DNA of 64,000 bases, from NCBI GenBank assembly GCA_016745315.1, contig CP066886.1, positions 5,022,501 through 5,086,500 of the forward strand, given 5' to 3'. Under the pieces are notes generated by a model that searched no databases, had not been told where the DNA came from, and saw only the letters and a program-made list of their open reading frames with translations. Position 1 is the first letter of the stretch. Every line of letters begins with the position of its first letter. The position numbers were made by a program, and so were the translations under genes. The DNA comes from Arthrospira sp. PCC 9108. Lineage in GTDB: Bacteria > Cyanobacteriota > Cyanobacteriia > Cyanobacteriales > Microcoleaceae. Below, in pieces: positions 56,540 to 64,000 of this stretch.

Positions 56540-57750
56540 GTTTAAGCGATCGCAATTCCTTTTTGAGGGATTTTCATAACTCCGAGGGCTCTCGAAACTA
56601 AACCTTGTAGGTTGGGTGAAACCCAACAGAGATGATAGTAGGTTGGGTGAAACCCAACAGTAAACCTTGTAGGTTGGGTGAAACCCAACAGTAAACCTTG
56701 TAGGTTGGGTGAAACCCAACAGTAAACCTTGTAGGGTTAAAGATGGTAAAGTTGGGTTTCGTTCCTCCACCCAACCTACTAAACCTTGTAGGTTGGGTGA
56801 AACCCAACAGAGATGATAGTAGGTTGGGTGAAACCCAACAGGGTTTAGAGATGGTAGGGTTAGAGATGGTGGTGTTGGGTTTCGTTCCTCCACCCAACCT
56901 ACTAAAGTGGAGTGTGGGGGTTTAAGCGATCGCAATTCCTTTTTGAGGGATTTTCATAACTCCGAGGGCTCTCGAAACTAAACCTTGTAGGTTGGGTGAA
57001 ACCCAACAGTAAACCTTGTAGTAGTAGGTTGGGTGAAACCCAACAGGGTTAGAGATGGTAGGGTTAGAGGTGGTGGTGTTGGGTTTCGTTCCTCCACCCA
57101 ACCTACTAAAGTGGAGTGTGGGGGTTTAAGCGATCGCAATTCCTTTTTGAGGGATTTTCATAACTCCGAGGGCTCTCGAAACTAAACCTTGTAGGTTGGG
57201 TGAAACCCAACAGTAAACCTTGTAGTAGTAGGTTGGGTGAAACCCAACAGGGTTAGAGATGGTAGGGTTAGAGGTGGTGGTGTTGGGTTTCGTTCCTCCA
57301 CCCAACCTACTAAAGTGGAGTGTGGGGGTTTAAGCGATCGCAATTCCTTTTTGAGGGATTTTCATAACTCCGAGGGCTCTCGAAACTAAACCTTGTAGGT
57401 TGGGTGAAACCCAACAGTAAACCTTGTAGTAGTAGGTTGGGTGAAACCCAACAGGGTTAGAGATGGTAGGGTTAGAGGTGGTGGTGTTGGGTTTCGTTCC
57501 TCCACCCAACCTACTAAAGTGGAGTGTGGGGGTTTAAGCGATCGCAATTCCTTTTTGAGGGATTTTCATAACTCCGAGGGCTCTCGAAACTAAACCTTGT
57601 AGGTTGGGTGAAACCCAACAGTAAACCTTGTAGTAGTAGGTTGGGTGAAACCCAACAGGGTTAGAGATGGTAGGGTTAGAGATGGTGGTGTTGGGTTTCG
57701 TTCCTCCACCCAACCTACTAAAGTGGAGTGTGGGGGTTTAAGCGATCGCT
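56540..57750. repeat. 204-bp repeat array containing a gyrA fragment and palindromes
   Basis: TTTAAGCGATCGCAATTCCT and about 35 more bases match the gyrA coding region at 60046-60110 on the same strand. This fragment recurs at 56541, 56921, 57125, 57329 and 57533, with a truncated sixth at 57737. The last four intervals are exactly 204 bp, the first 380. The rest of each unit is palindromic GTAGGTTGGGTGAAACCCAA elements and a TTGGGTTTCGTTCCTCCACC element. The array looks like unequal recombination between these palindromes, trapping gyrA debris. Confidence 0.9.
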
Positions 57751-57859
57751 CTACGGCTTGGCGAAACTGCACATATATTCACTATCAAAGCAACCAGAAA
57801 CCATAGTACAATAAACCCAATTGTTTAGATCTCTCTTTATTGAAAAAAAAGGAGTTGTT

Positions 57860-58504
57860 ATGGCTTTAATAAATCTAAATTTATTGTCGGTGATAGCAAA
57901 AACGGCAAAAGCTTCGTTGCCTGTGGTTGCAGATATTGCAGAAAAAGCTGCGGTAAAAGTTGTGTTGCCTGTGGTTGCAGATATTGCAGTAGGATCGGTA
58001 AAATCTGTGTTGGCCGTTGCAGATATTGCAGCGGGAGCGGCAGAAGCTTCGTTCCCTGTGGTTGTAGATATTGCAGCGGGAGCGGCAGAAGCTTCGTTGG
58101 TCGTTGCAGATATCGCAGTAGGAGCGGCAAAAGCTTCGTTCCCTGTGGTTGTAGATATTGCAGTAGGAGCGGCAGAAGCTTCGTTCCCTGTGGTTGTAGA
58201 TATTGCAGTAGGAGCGGCAGAAGCTTCGTTCCCTGTGGTTGCCACAATTGCAGGCGTAGCGGTAGAAGCGTTGCCTGTGGTTGCCGCAATTGCAGTAGAA
58301 GCGGCAGAAGTTTCGTTGCCTGTGGTGACCGGAATTGCAGTGGGAGCGGCAGAAGCTTCCTTGCCTGTGGTTGCCGGAATTGGAGTGGGAGCGGCGGTAG
58401 AAGCTTCCTTGCCTGTGGTTGTGCCTGTCGTTATAGGAGCTATGATAATTAACTTGACAGTTCAGATTATTAACTCTCCCGCTACAGTGGAAGCATTATG
58501 TTAA
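57860..58504 (+). CDS. Ala/Val-rich 15-residue tandem-repeat protein
   Basis: About 214 aa from ATG 57860, preceded by AAAGGAGTTGTT (strong ribosome site; the frame also opens upstream without one). After MALINLNLLSVIAKTA come 12-13 degenerate repeats of about 15 residues (consensus S-F/L-P-V-V-x-D-I-A-V-G-A-A-E-A) and a hydrophobic C-terminus (VVIGAMIINLTVQIINSPAT). One Pro, one Asp and one Glu recur per repeat on a hydrophobic background, so each repeat may be a short amphipathic helix; membrane binding, gas-vesicle-like packing or surface assembly are all open. Repeats decay outward, which suggests older age than the flanking arrays. Both strands are open because the DNA unit is 45 bp, so coding is likely but not proven. 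Confidence 0.65.
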   Translation: MALINLNLLSVIAKTAKASLPVVADIAEKAAVKVVLPVVADIAVGSVKSVLAVADIAAGAAEASFPVVVDIAAGAAEASLVVADIAVGAAKASFPVVVDIAVGAAEASFPVVVDIAVGAAEASFPVVATIAGVAVEALPVVAAIAVEAAEVSLPVVTGIAVGAAEASLPVVAGIGVGAAVEASLPVVVPVVIGAMIINLTVQIINSPATVEALC

Positions 58505-58544
58505 AGAAAAAACAACCTCCCCAATAGAAAGACTAAACTAACCT

Positions 58545-58860
58545 ACTACTAAACCTTGTAGGTTGGGTGAAACCCAACAGTAAACCTTGTAGGTTGGATG
58601 AAACCCAACAGTAAACCTTGTAGGTTGGGTGAAACCCAACAGTAAACCTTGTAGGTTGGGTGAAACCCAACAGTAAACCTTGTAGGTTGGGTGAAACCCA
58701 ACAGTAAACCTTGTAGGGTTAGAGATGGTAGGGTTGGGTTTCGTTCCTCCACCCAACCTACTAACTTGTAGGTTGGGTGAAACCCAACAGTAAACCTTGT
58801 AGGGTTAGAGATGGTAAAGTTGGGTTTCGTTCCTCCACCCAACCTACTAAACTAAACGAT
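58545..58860. repeat. Cluster of GTAGGTTGGGTGAAACCCAACA palindromes
   Basis: Seven or so copies of the GTAGGTTGGGTG-AAACCCAACA hairpin separated by GTAAACCTT, plus two TTGGGTTTCGTTCCTCCACC elements. Same family as 56590-57720, here without the gyrA fragment. Ends at the gyrA stop, giving the gyrA transcript a string of 3' hairpins. Confidence 0.9.
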
Positions 58861-58872
58861 CGCTCCCAGTGA

Positions 58873-61500
58873 TTAACCCTCGATTGTTGTACCATAAATG
58901 GGGCTAACTACCGACAAAATCCGTTCCCCAGACCTCAATTCCACCATGCGATCGCCATGACCATCCTTACCCCAAACCGGAACCACATCAGGAACTAAAG
59001 TTACCATACGATTTTCACTGGTTAAACAATAGATAGCCTCACCGGGAGTAGTCGCCACCAACCCCCGACAAGCATCATTGCGGGAGTGAAACTGTAACAT
59101 CTGAGTACCAATTCCCCCTCGACGAGAACGTTGGAGACTTTGTAGAGAAATCCGTTTAAAATACCCTTGTTCTGAAACCAACAGAATAAACTTGTTGTTC
59201 AACTCACCAGTTGATGACAGAGTAATACAGCCCACCAACTGTTCATTTTTTCGGAGTCGGGTAGCCACAGAACCCTGAGCCGTGCGTCCCATGACGGGGA
59301 TCTGGTCAGCATTAATATCCAAACGCAACAGCCGCCCCCCAGAGGTCGCCAAAACCACTTGATCGCCTGTAGCAGCCAGATTAGCATAACTTAACTCATC
59401 ATTATCCTTGAGTTTCATTACGGTAATTCCCCTAGCGCTCAAATCCATGAAATCAGTCCCGGATAAGCGCTTAATCTTTCCCTCTGCGGATAGCATGATT
59501 AAATCAGTCTGATCGGAAAAAGCGCGCTCACGCTGGTCAGCATCAGTTTTTGGTCGCACCGGAGAGCTTTGTAAACCCGCCCCCAAAAACGCAGCCACAA
59601 TCAAATCTTGAGGGCGGGTACTGGCATCTTTGGTGGCGGAGGGAGATAATAAGGTAATTAAGGGGACACCACGGGACTTGAGAGAAACACTGGGGATATC
59701 AGCCACATTCAAGGGGTAAGCCTTACCCATGCGGTTAATAATAACCAGAGTTTCCGCAGTGGTAGTTAGATAAGAGGTGACGGGAAAATCATCGATCGCC
59801 TCAATCGTAATATCCTCACGGGACTGGGGACGAGACAAGTTGTGGGGAGTCACTCGTCGCACATATCCTCTCAGGGTCATTTCGACCAAAGTCTCTTCTA
59901 CCGCCGGTAATTGGGGGCGTAAAATCTTGGATTCAGTAGCTTTTGAGGGGGGATGCACCCCCTTAGAAGACCGGGCGGACACAGACTGAGATTCCTGGGA
60001 CTCTGAAGAAACAATGCGAGTCCGACGTGGATCTGAGTATCGACGTTTAAGCGATCGCAATTCCTTTTTGAGGGATTTTAATAACTCCGATCGCTCTGAT
60101 AATAAACGGCGCAGGCGCTGAATTTGCGCCGCCAACTCCGTGGCTTCCTCCTGCAACTTTTTCCCCTCCAACCCCGTCAATCGTCTCAGCGGCATAGCTA
60201 GAATTGCGTCAGCTTGCTCGGTACTGAAATCTAAACGAGTTTCTAGGGACATTTTAGCAGAACTACCATCGGGAGCATTTCGCAAAATATCGATCACCTC
60301 ATCCAAAGCTGATAAAGCCTTGAGTAAGCCTCCCACCAAATGCTCCCGACGTTCGGCTATTTCTAACTCCGATCTATAGCGACGCAGGAGAGTTTGTTCA
60401 CGAAACCCTAAAAATTCCTCCAGGATTTGTTTCAGGCTCAGTTGTCGAGGTTGACTGTTGACCAAAGCCAGGAAAATCGCCCCAAATTTCGACATCAAAT
60501 CCGTGTGCTGATAGAGATTATGCAGCACCACTTCTGGGGTGGCTTCCCGTTTCAGTTCGATCACAACTCTAATTCCTTCGCGATCGCTTTCGTCTCGGAT
60601 ATCAGAAATCCCCTCCAATTTACCCGCATTCACCAAAGCAGCCACCTTTTCAATCCATCCCGCCTTATTTACCTGAAAAGGTAATTCCGTGACCACAATG
60701 GCATTTTTAGTGCGTTTACGACCCGATGTAGGTACCTGCTCAATTTTCGCCACCCCCCGCATCACAATACTACCTCGCCCGGAGGTGTAGGCTTCTTTAA
60801 TGCCTTCTGTGGCGATAATTTCCCCCCCAGTGGGAAAGTCCGGTCCCGGAATCAGTTGCATTAACTTCTGATCGCAAAGGTCGGGATTATCAATTAAGGC
60901 GATTAAGCCATCGACCACCTCCCCTAAATTGTGGGGAGGAATATTAGTCGCCATACCTACTGCTATCCCAGAGCTACCATTGAGGATTAAAAACGGTAGC
61001 TGCGCCGGGAGAACTGTGGGTTCTTGTTGGGAATTGTCAAAGTTACTGGTAAAGTCAACCGTGGCTTCTCCTACCTGGGTCAGCAGTCCCTCATTACCGA
61101 TAGTAGCTAACCGGGTTTCTGTATACCTCATGGCGGCGGGAGGGTCGTTATCTACCGAACCAAAGTTACCGTGACCCGCCAATAACGGATAACGACTAGA
61201 AAACTCTTGCACTAACCGCACTAGAGCATCATATACCGACTGGTCGCCGTGGGGGTGGTATTTTCCTAATACGTCCCCAACTACCCGCGCACACTTACGA
61301 TAAGGGCGATCGGGTGTTAGCCCTAGTTCGTGCATCGCATATAATATGCGACGGTGTACTGGTTTTAAGCCGTCTCGGACATCTGGTAGCGCTCGCCCCA
61401 CAATTACACTCATGGCGTATTCGAGGTACGATTGCTGCATTTCATTGGTTAATGATGTGGGTATCACTTCCCCGCAAAGAAAATTTAACTGTTTAGCCAT
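58873..61500 (-). CDS. gyrA: DNA gyrase/topoisomerase IV subunit A
   Basis: 875 aa type II topoisomerase A subunit. The quinolone-region stretch GRALPDVRDGLKPVHRRILY is at residues 35-54, and the catalytic Tyr is in PPAAMRYTETRLATIG (near 126). A coiled coil follows at residues 420-480 (RRLLSERSELLKSLKKELRS), then a low-complexity linker and a C-terminal pinwheel (residues 540-870). The GyrA-box position reads SRRGGIG instead of the canonical QRRGGKG, so supercoiling ability could be altered; ParC-like function is the alternative. It breaks and rejoins DNA together with GyrB. Part of its coding sequence has been copied into the neighbouring repeat array. Confidence 0.92.
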   Translation of the reverse strand: MAKQLNFLCGEVIPTSLTNEMQQSYLEYAMSVIVGRALPDVRDGLKPVHRRILYAMHELGLTPDRPYRKCARVVGDVLGKYHPHGDQSVYDALVRLVQEFSSRYPLLAGHGNFGSVDNDPPAAMRYTETRLATIGNEGLLTQVGEATVDFTSNFDNSQQEPTVLPAQLPFLILNGSSGIAVGMATNIPPHNLGEVVDGLIALIDNPDLCDQKLMQLIPGPDFPTGGEIIATEGIKEAYTSGRGSIVMRGVAKIEQVPTSGRKRTKNAIVVTELPFQVNKAGWIEKVAALVNAGKLEGISDIRDESDREGIRVVIELKREATPEVVLHNLYQHTDLMSKFGAIFLALVNSQPRQLSLKQILEEFLGFREQTLLRRYRSELEIAERREHLVGGLLKALSALDEVIDILRNAPDGSSAKMSLETRLDFSTEQADAILAMPLRRLTGLEGKKLQEEATELAAQIQRLRRLLSERSELLKSLKKELRSLKRRYSDPRRTRIVSSESQESQSVSARSSKGVHPPSKATESKILRPQLPAVEETLVEMTLRGYVRRVTPHNLSRPQSREDITIEAIDDFPVTSYLTTTAETLVIINRMGKAYPLNVADIPSVSLKSRGVPLITLLSPSATKDASTRPQDLIVAAFLGAGLQSSPVRPKTDADQRERAFSDQTDLIMLSAEGKIKRLSGTDFMDLSARGITVMKLKDNDELSYANLAATGDQVVLATSGGRLLRLDINADQIPVMGRTAQGSVATRLRKNEQLVGCITLSSTGELNNKFILLVSEQGYFKRISLQSLQRSRRGGIGTQMLQFHSRNDACRGLVATTPGEAIYCLTSENRMVTLVPDVVPVWGKDGHGDRMVELRSGERILSVVSPIYGTTIEG

Positions 61501-61786
61501 GAGTTGGATCGATTTTAGGGTTTAGCAATTTTAATATTTGGGACACTCTAGGGATTTCAACACCTGAGTTAAAGACGATTTCGGAGCCTACTATTTTAGG
61601 TTAACTGCAATGTTGCCCGGTTTGGAGCAAAATTTGGCGATGCAATTGGGCATTTAATCAAGTTCAAGTTCCTGTTTTGCGGTCATAATGAGATCAGACG
61701 GGGATTTTTTGGGTTCGCCCAATACTATCAACCTCGTGTTATGATTGCACATCGTAACTGGAGAGTATGTCCAGCGGAGACTCTGA

Positions 61787-62185
61787 ATGAAGACCGTTCT
61801 GATTGTAGAAGACGATCCGGTTAATGCCCGCGTTTTTGCCAAAATTTTGAGCAAACGAGGGGGATTAGCGGTTAAGCACACTGAAAACGTAGACGAAGTA
61901 ATGCAGATAGCTCGCACTAAAGAGGCTGACCTGATTTTGATGGATGTGTCATTGGCTCGCAGTGTGTATCTGGGTAAAGCAGTCGATGGGATTAAAATTA
62001 CCCAGTTGCTCAAGGCTGATCCAGATACAGCTAAGTTACCAATTATTCTAGTGACCGCCCACGCTATGGCGGGCGATCGCGAAGATTTTTTGGCCGAAAG
62101 TGGGGCTGACGACTATATTTCCAAACCTGTCATTGATCATCAAGAATTTGTCAATAAAATTAAGTCGCTCCTCCCCAAGGATTAG
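61787..62185 (+). CDS. Single-domain response regulator (CheY-like)
   Basis: 132 aa receiver only. The acidic pocket is in LIVEDDPVNARVF (residues 5-17), the phospho-acceptor Asp in DLILMDVSLARS (near 53), Thr in IILVTAHAMAGDRE (near 88), and Lys in YISKPV (near 111). No output domain, so it signals by protein contact. CGGAGA lies upstream of the ATG. A TPR protein and a histidine kinase gene lie convergent just downstream, on the other strand, and may be its partners; this is inferred from proximity. Confidence 0.93.
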   Translation: MKTVLIVEDDPVNARVFAKILSKRGGLAVKHTENVDEVMQIARTKEADLILMDVSLARSVYLGKAVDGIKITQLLKADPDTAKLPIILVTAHAMAGDREDFLAESGADDYISKPVIDHQEFVNKIKSLLPKD

Positions 62186-62196
62186 CTATGCTATCC

Positions 62197-63099
62197 TTAG
62201 AGTCGGCTGATGGTTTGTCGCATCCGAGGTGTGGAAAGAAAAGTCCGAGCATCCTCCATAAGGCGATCGCCCCAGAGATTTTCTCGGAGAAATTCAAGCT
62301 CTGCATAACGACTATCTAGTTGCAGGGCTTGTTCTCCCAAGGTTAGAGCCCTCTCGGTGTCACCTTGTTGATAAAGGGCGACAGCAATGGCTAACAGCGG
62401 CTCGGCGGCGGTTTCATCAATGGCAAAAGCCTCTTCCCAACGCTGCACTGCTGAATCGGTTTTACCGAGTTCGTATTCCACTAAACCAATATTATTAATT
62501 GCTGGCCAGAGGAGTCTCTCCTGTTTATAAGCTTCTTCGTATTGGGCGATCGCTTGCTCAAATTGTCCCAGTTGAAAATAGGCATTACCTAAATCAAACA
62601 AGGCTCCGGGAACATTAGGATTGATTCTTAAACCCTGTTGGATTTGCTCGACAGACCTCTGATACTCTCCTTTGCGAAAATAAGCCTCCCCTAAAACAAA
62701 CCTAATTGCTGGGTTGTCAGGGGCTAAGGCTTGGGCTCTGTTTAGGGCTTCAATTCCGGCTTCTGTGCGATCGACCTGGATATACAGACTACCTAATAAA
62801 GCCCAGGTTTGGTAGTTGTTGGGTGCTAATTGGGTGGCTAATTCAGCACGGGGTAGGGCGAGTTGGTATTGCTGAAATCGCGTGAGTTGGGCGGCTTCTT
62901 CAATTAAACCCTCTCCGGTTTGTTGTAAATGTTCTGAGTCTACTTGCAGGGTGTAAGGTAATAGGGCTTGGGCGAATGCAGGTTGACGCACACCCGTCAG
63001 ACTCACCAACATGGGGAGGGTCAGTAGTAATCCACCTAATGGCCTGATTAGGCGTTTAGGGCGACTTGTGAAATGGCTAAAAATTGATGTCCAGAGCAT
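62197..63099 (-). CDS. Exported TPR-repeat protein
   Basis: 300 aa. An N-terminal signal peptide with basic start and hydrophobic core (LGGLLLTLPMLVSLTGVRQP) has a likely cleavage after PAFA. Five to six tetratricopeptide repeats follow (for example NYQTWALLGSLYIQVDRTEA; EAYFRKGEYQRSVEQIQQGL; DLGNAYFQLGQFEQAIAQYE; NNIGLVEYELGKTDSAVQRW). The scaffold probably acts in the periplasm or thylakoid lumen. Its stop lies 12 bp from the response regulator's stop (convergent). Confidence 0.9.
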   Translation of the reverse strand: MLWTSIFSHFTSRPKRLIRPLGGLLLTLPMLVSLTGVRQPAFAQALLPYTLQVDSEHLQQTGEGLIEEAAQLTRFQQYQLALPRAELATQLAPNNYQTWALLGSLYIQVDRTEAGIEALNRAQALAPDNPAIRFVLGEAYFRKGEYQRSVEQIQQGLRINPNVPGALFDLGNAYFQLGQFEQAIAQYEEAYKQERLLWPAINNIGLVEYELGKTDSAVQRWEEAFAIDETAAEPLLAIAVALYQQGDTERALTLGEQALQLDSRYAELEFLRENLWGDRLMEDARTFLSTPRMRQTISRL

Positions 63100-63136
63100 G
63101 ATGATTACAGGTGATCAAAGGGGATTTAATTTAGAT

Positions 63137-64000
63137 TTAGGTTAGGGGAAGCCAAATTTCAAATTCTGTGCCTACACCCAGTTGCGATCGCAGATTCAGC
63201 TTGCCTCCGTGTTTGGCGGTGACAATTTGATAGCTTAACCCTAAACTGGTTTCTTTGTCAGCGCGACGATGGGCTGAGAAGGACTCCAGAATTTTCTTCG
63301 ACTGCGACAATGACATCCCCGGACCATTATCACTTATTTTAATTAAAACCCAGGACTCCTGATTGAACTGACCCCTAGGGGGATTTTCTGGGTCGTCCTT
63401 CATGGCACTAACTTTGATAGTAATTTCAATGCGGGGGCGATCGCTTCTTTGAATCCGAAGGGCTGGCCCGAACTCGTCTACCCAGTCCTGTCTCACCGCC
63501 CGATCAATCAGAGCATTAACAGCATTGGTCAGAATATTCATAAACACCTGATTTAACTGTCCAATATAGCAGGAAACGGGCGGAACTTGCCCATAGTGGC
63601 GAATAATTTCGATTTCTCCTTTGATTTTGCTTTGGATTAACAAGACAATACTATCCAAAGACCCTTGCAAATCTGCTGGCTTGGGGTGGACATTATCAAT
63701 ATGACAGAAGTTCTGTAAGCTGGTTGCTAATCGATTTAGGCGATCGGCTCCCCCATTAATACTAGCAACTACTCGCGGTAAATCCGATCGCACAAAGTCT
63801 AATTCTATCTCCTCCTGTTTAGCTTCAATCTCTGGCGGCACTTGGGGAAAATGCTGTTCATAGGCAGATAATAACTCCATTAACCCTTGGGCGTATTCAT
63901 TTAAATGGGTAAGATTACCCCAAATAAATCCCACCGGATCTAAGATTTCGTGGGCGACACCATCTACTAAGCGCCCTAGGTTACTCATTTTTTCACTCTG
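63137..64000 (-). CDS. Sensor histidine kinase, C-terminal part (runs off the window)
   Basis: At least 283 aa from an internal ATG at 63988, but codons continue open to the window edge (QSEKM..), as is typical for the H-box lead-in, so the true start is outside. The phospho-acceptor His is in LVDGVAHEILDPVGFIWGNL. The N box is VFMNILTNAVNALID, the G1 box KISDNGPGM, and the G2-like SLGLSYQIVTAKHGGKLNL is less Gly-rich than usual. Catalytic ATPase fold is complete. Sensor input lies upstream and is not visible. Probable partner of the nearby single-domain response regulator, by proximity only. Confidence 0.88.
   Translation of the reverse strand, partial: QSEKMSNLGRLVDGVAHEILDPVGFIWGNLTHLNEYAQGLMELLSAYEQHFPQVPPEIEAKQEEIELDFVRSDLPRVVASINGGADRLNRLATSLQNFCHIDNVHPKPADLQGSLDSIVLLIQSKIKGEIEIIRHYGQVPPVSCYIGQLNQVFMNILTNAVNALIDRAVRQDWVDEFGPALRIQRSDRPRIEITIKVSAMKDDPENPPRGQFNQESWVLIKISDNGPGMSLSQSKKILESFSAHRRADKETSLGLSYQIVTAKHGGKLNLRSQLGVGTEFEIWLPLT

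Noticed and set aside
56447..56935. Long minus-strand frames in the GTAGGTTGGGTG repeats (also 58538-58842)
   Set aside because: Translation simply repeats the palindrome (GFTQPTRFTV..), with no start context; repeat artefact.
57751..58289. Minus-strand frames opposite the Ala/Val repeat protein
   Set aside because: Open only because the DNA unit is 45 bp; the plus strand has the ribosome site and a sensible non-repeated start and end.

Overview
The window looks like a chromosomal stretch of a filamentous cyanobacterium of the Arthrospira/Limnospira (Spirulina) type. The evidence is dense HIP1 sites (GCGATCGC) in the chromosomal parts, cyanobacterial-type GshA, GyrA, IF-3 and 2-Cys peroxiredoxin, many short palindromic repeat families (GGGGCGGGTT.., GTAGGTTGGGTGAAACCC.., CACCCCAAACCCCTCTCCC..), and several related group II introns. 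The genus is inferred from overall resemblance; no search was run.

Layout. 1-1900 is a tandem array of 13 hairpin-bearing 138-145 bp units. 1975-9542 is a predicted two-gene defence locus: a DUF1156 (COG1743) adenine DNA methyltransferase and a Swt1-type HEPN plus DUF499 P-loop ATPase, separated by a second (102-bp) array. A MEKHLA-domain gene and a 48-bp array follow. 10624-18251 is ordinary chromosome: a hypothetical protein, an HDAC-family deacetylase, a DUF4126 membrane protein, a conserved hypothetical, gshA, trmL and a LysM/M23 cell-wall peptidase.

18443-39812 is an integrated element of about 21 kb sitting in the 3' end of a CAU tRNA gene, with 27-bp direct repeats (attL/attR) and a tyrosine integrase at the right end. 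About 0.8-kb inverted repeats (18473-19275 and 34662-35443) divide it into a large segment and a small integrase segment. The large segment has a leftward block (small proteins, P-loop ATPase, DUF1064-like nuclease, putative membrane and virion-type proteins) and a rightward block (beta-rich small proteins, a spike/LamG-like receptor-binding protein, a small membrane protein). I see no terminase, portal or tailed-phage capsid gene. It is my candidate for an undescribed cyanobacterial provirus or satellite. It is decaying: group II introns sit antisense in the integrase and spike genes, and several genes carry single-base frameshifts or stops.

39813-49268 holds two further group II introns (one in the leader of the peroxiredoxin gene, one just past a broken PQQ sugar dehydrogenase gene), a lanthionine-synthetase-like fragment, an alpha/beta hydrolase with an exact 87-bp internal duplication, and infC. 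49401-56275 holds a frameshifted transporter-HEAT protein gene, a cyclic-nucleotide-binding protein, prfC and an ABC ATPase. 56279-58860 is an unusual repeat region made from debris of a second gyrA copy plus palindromes, enclosing a gene for an Ala/Val-rich 15-residue-repeat protein. gyrA, a response regulator, a TPR protein and a histidine kinase running off the end complete the window.

Frameshifts recur throughout as apparent losses of one base in mononucleotide runs. They are either real decay or slippage, or homopolymer errors in the assembly; reads are needed to decide.
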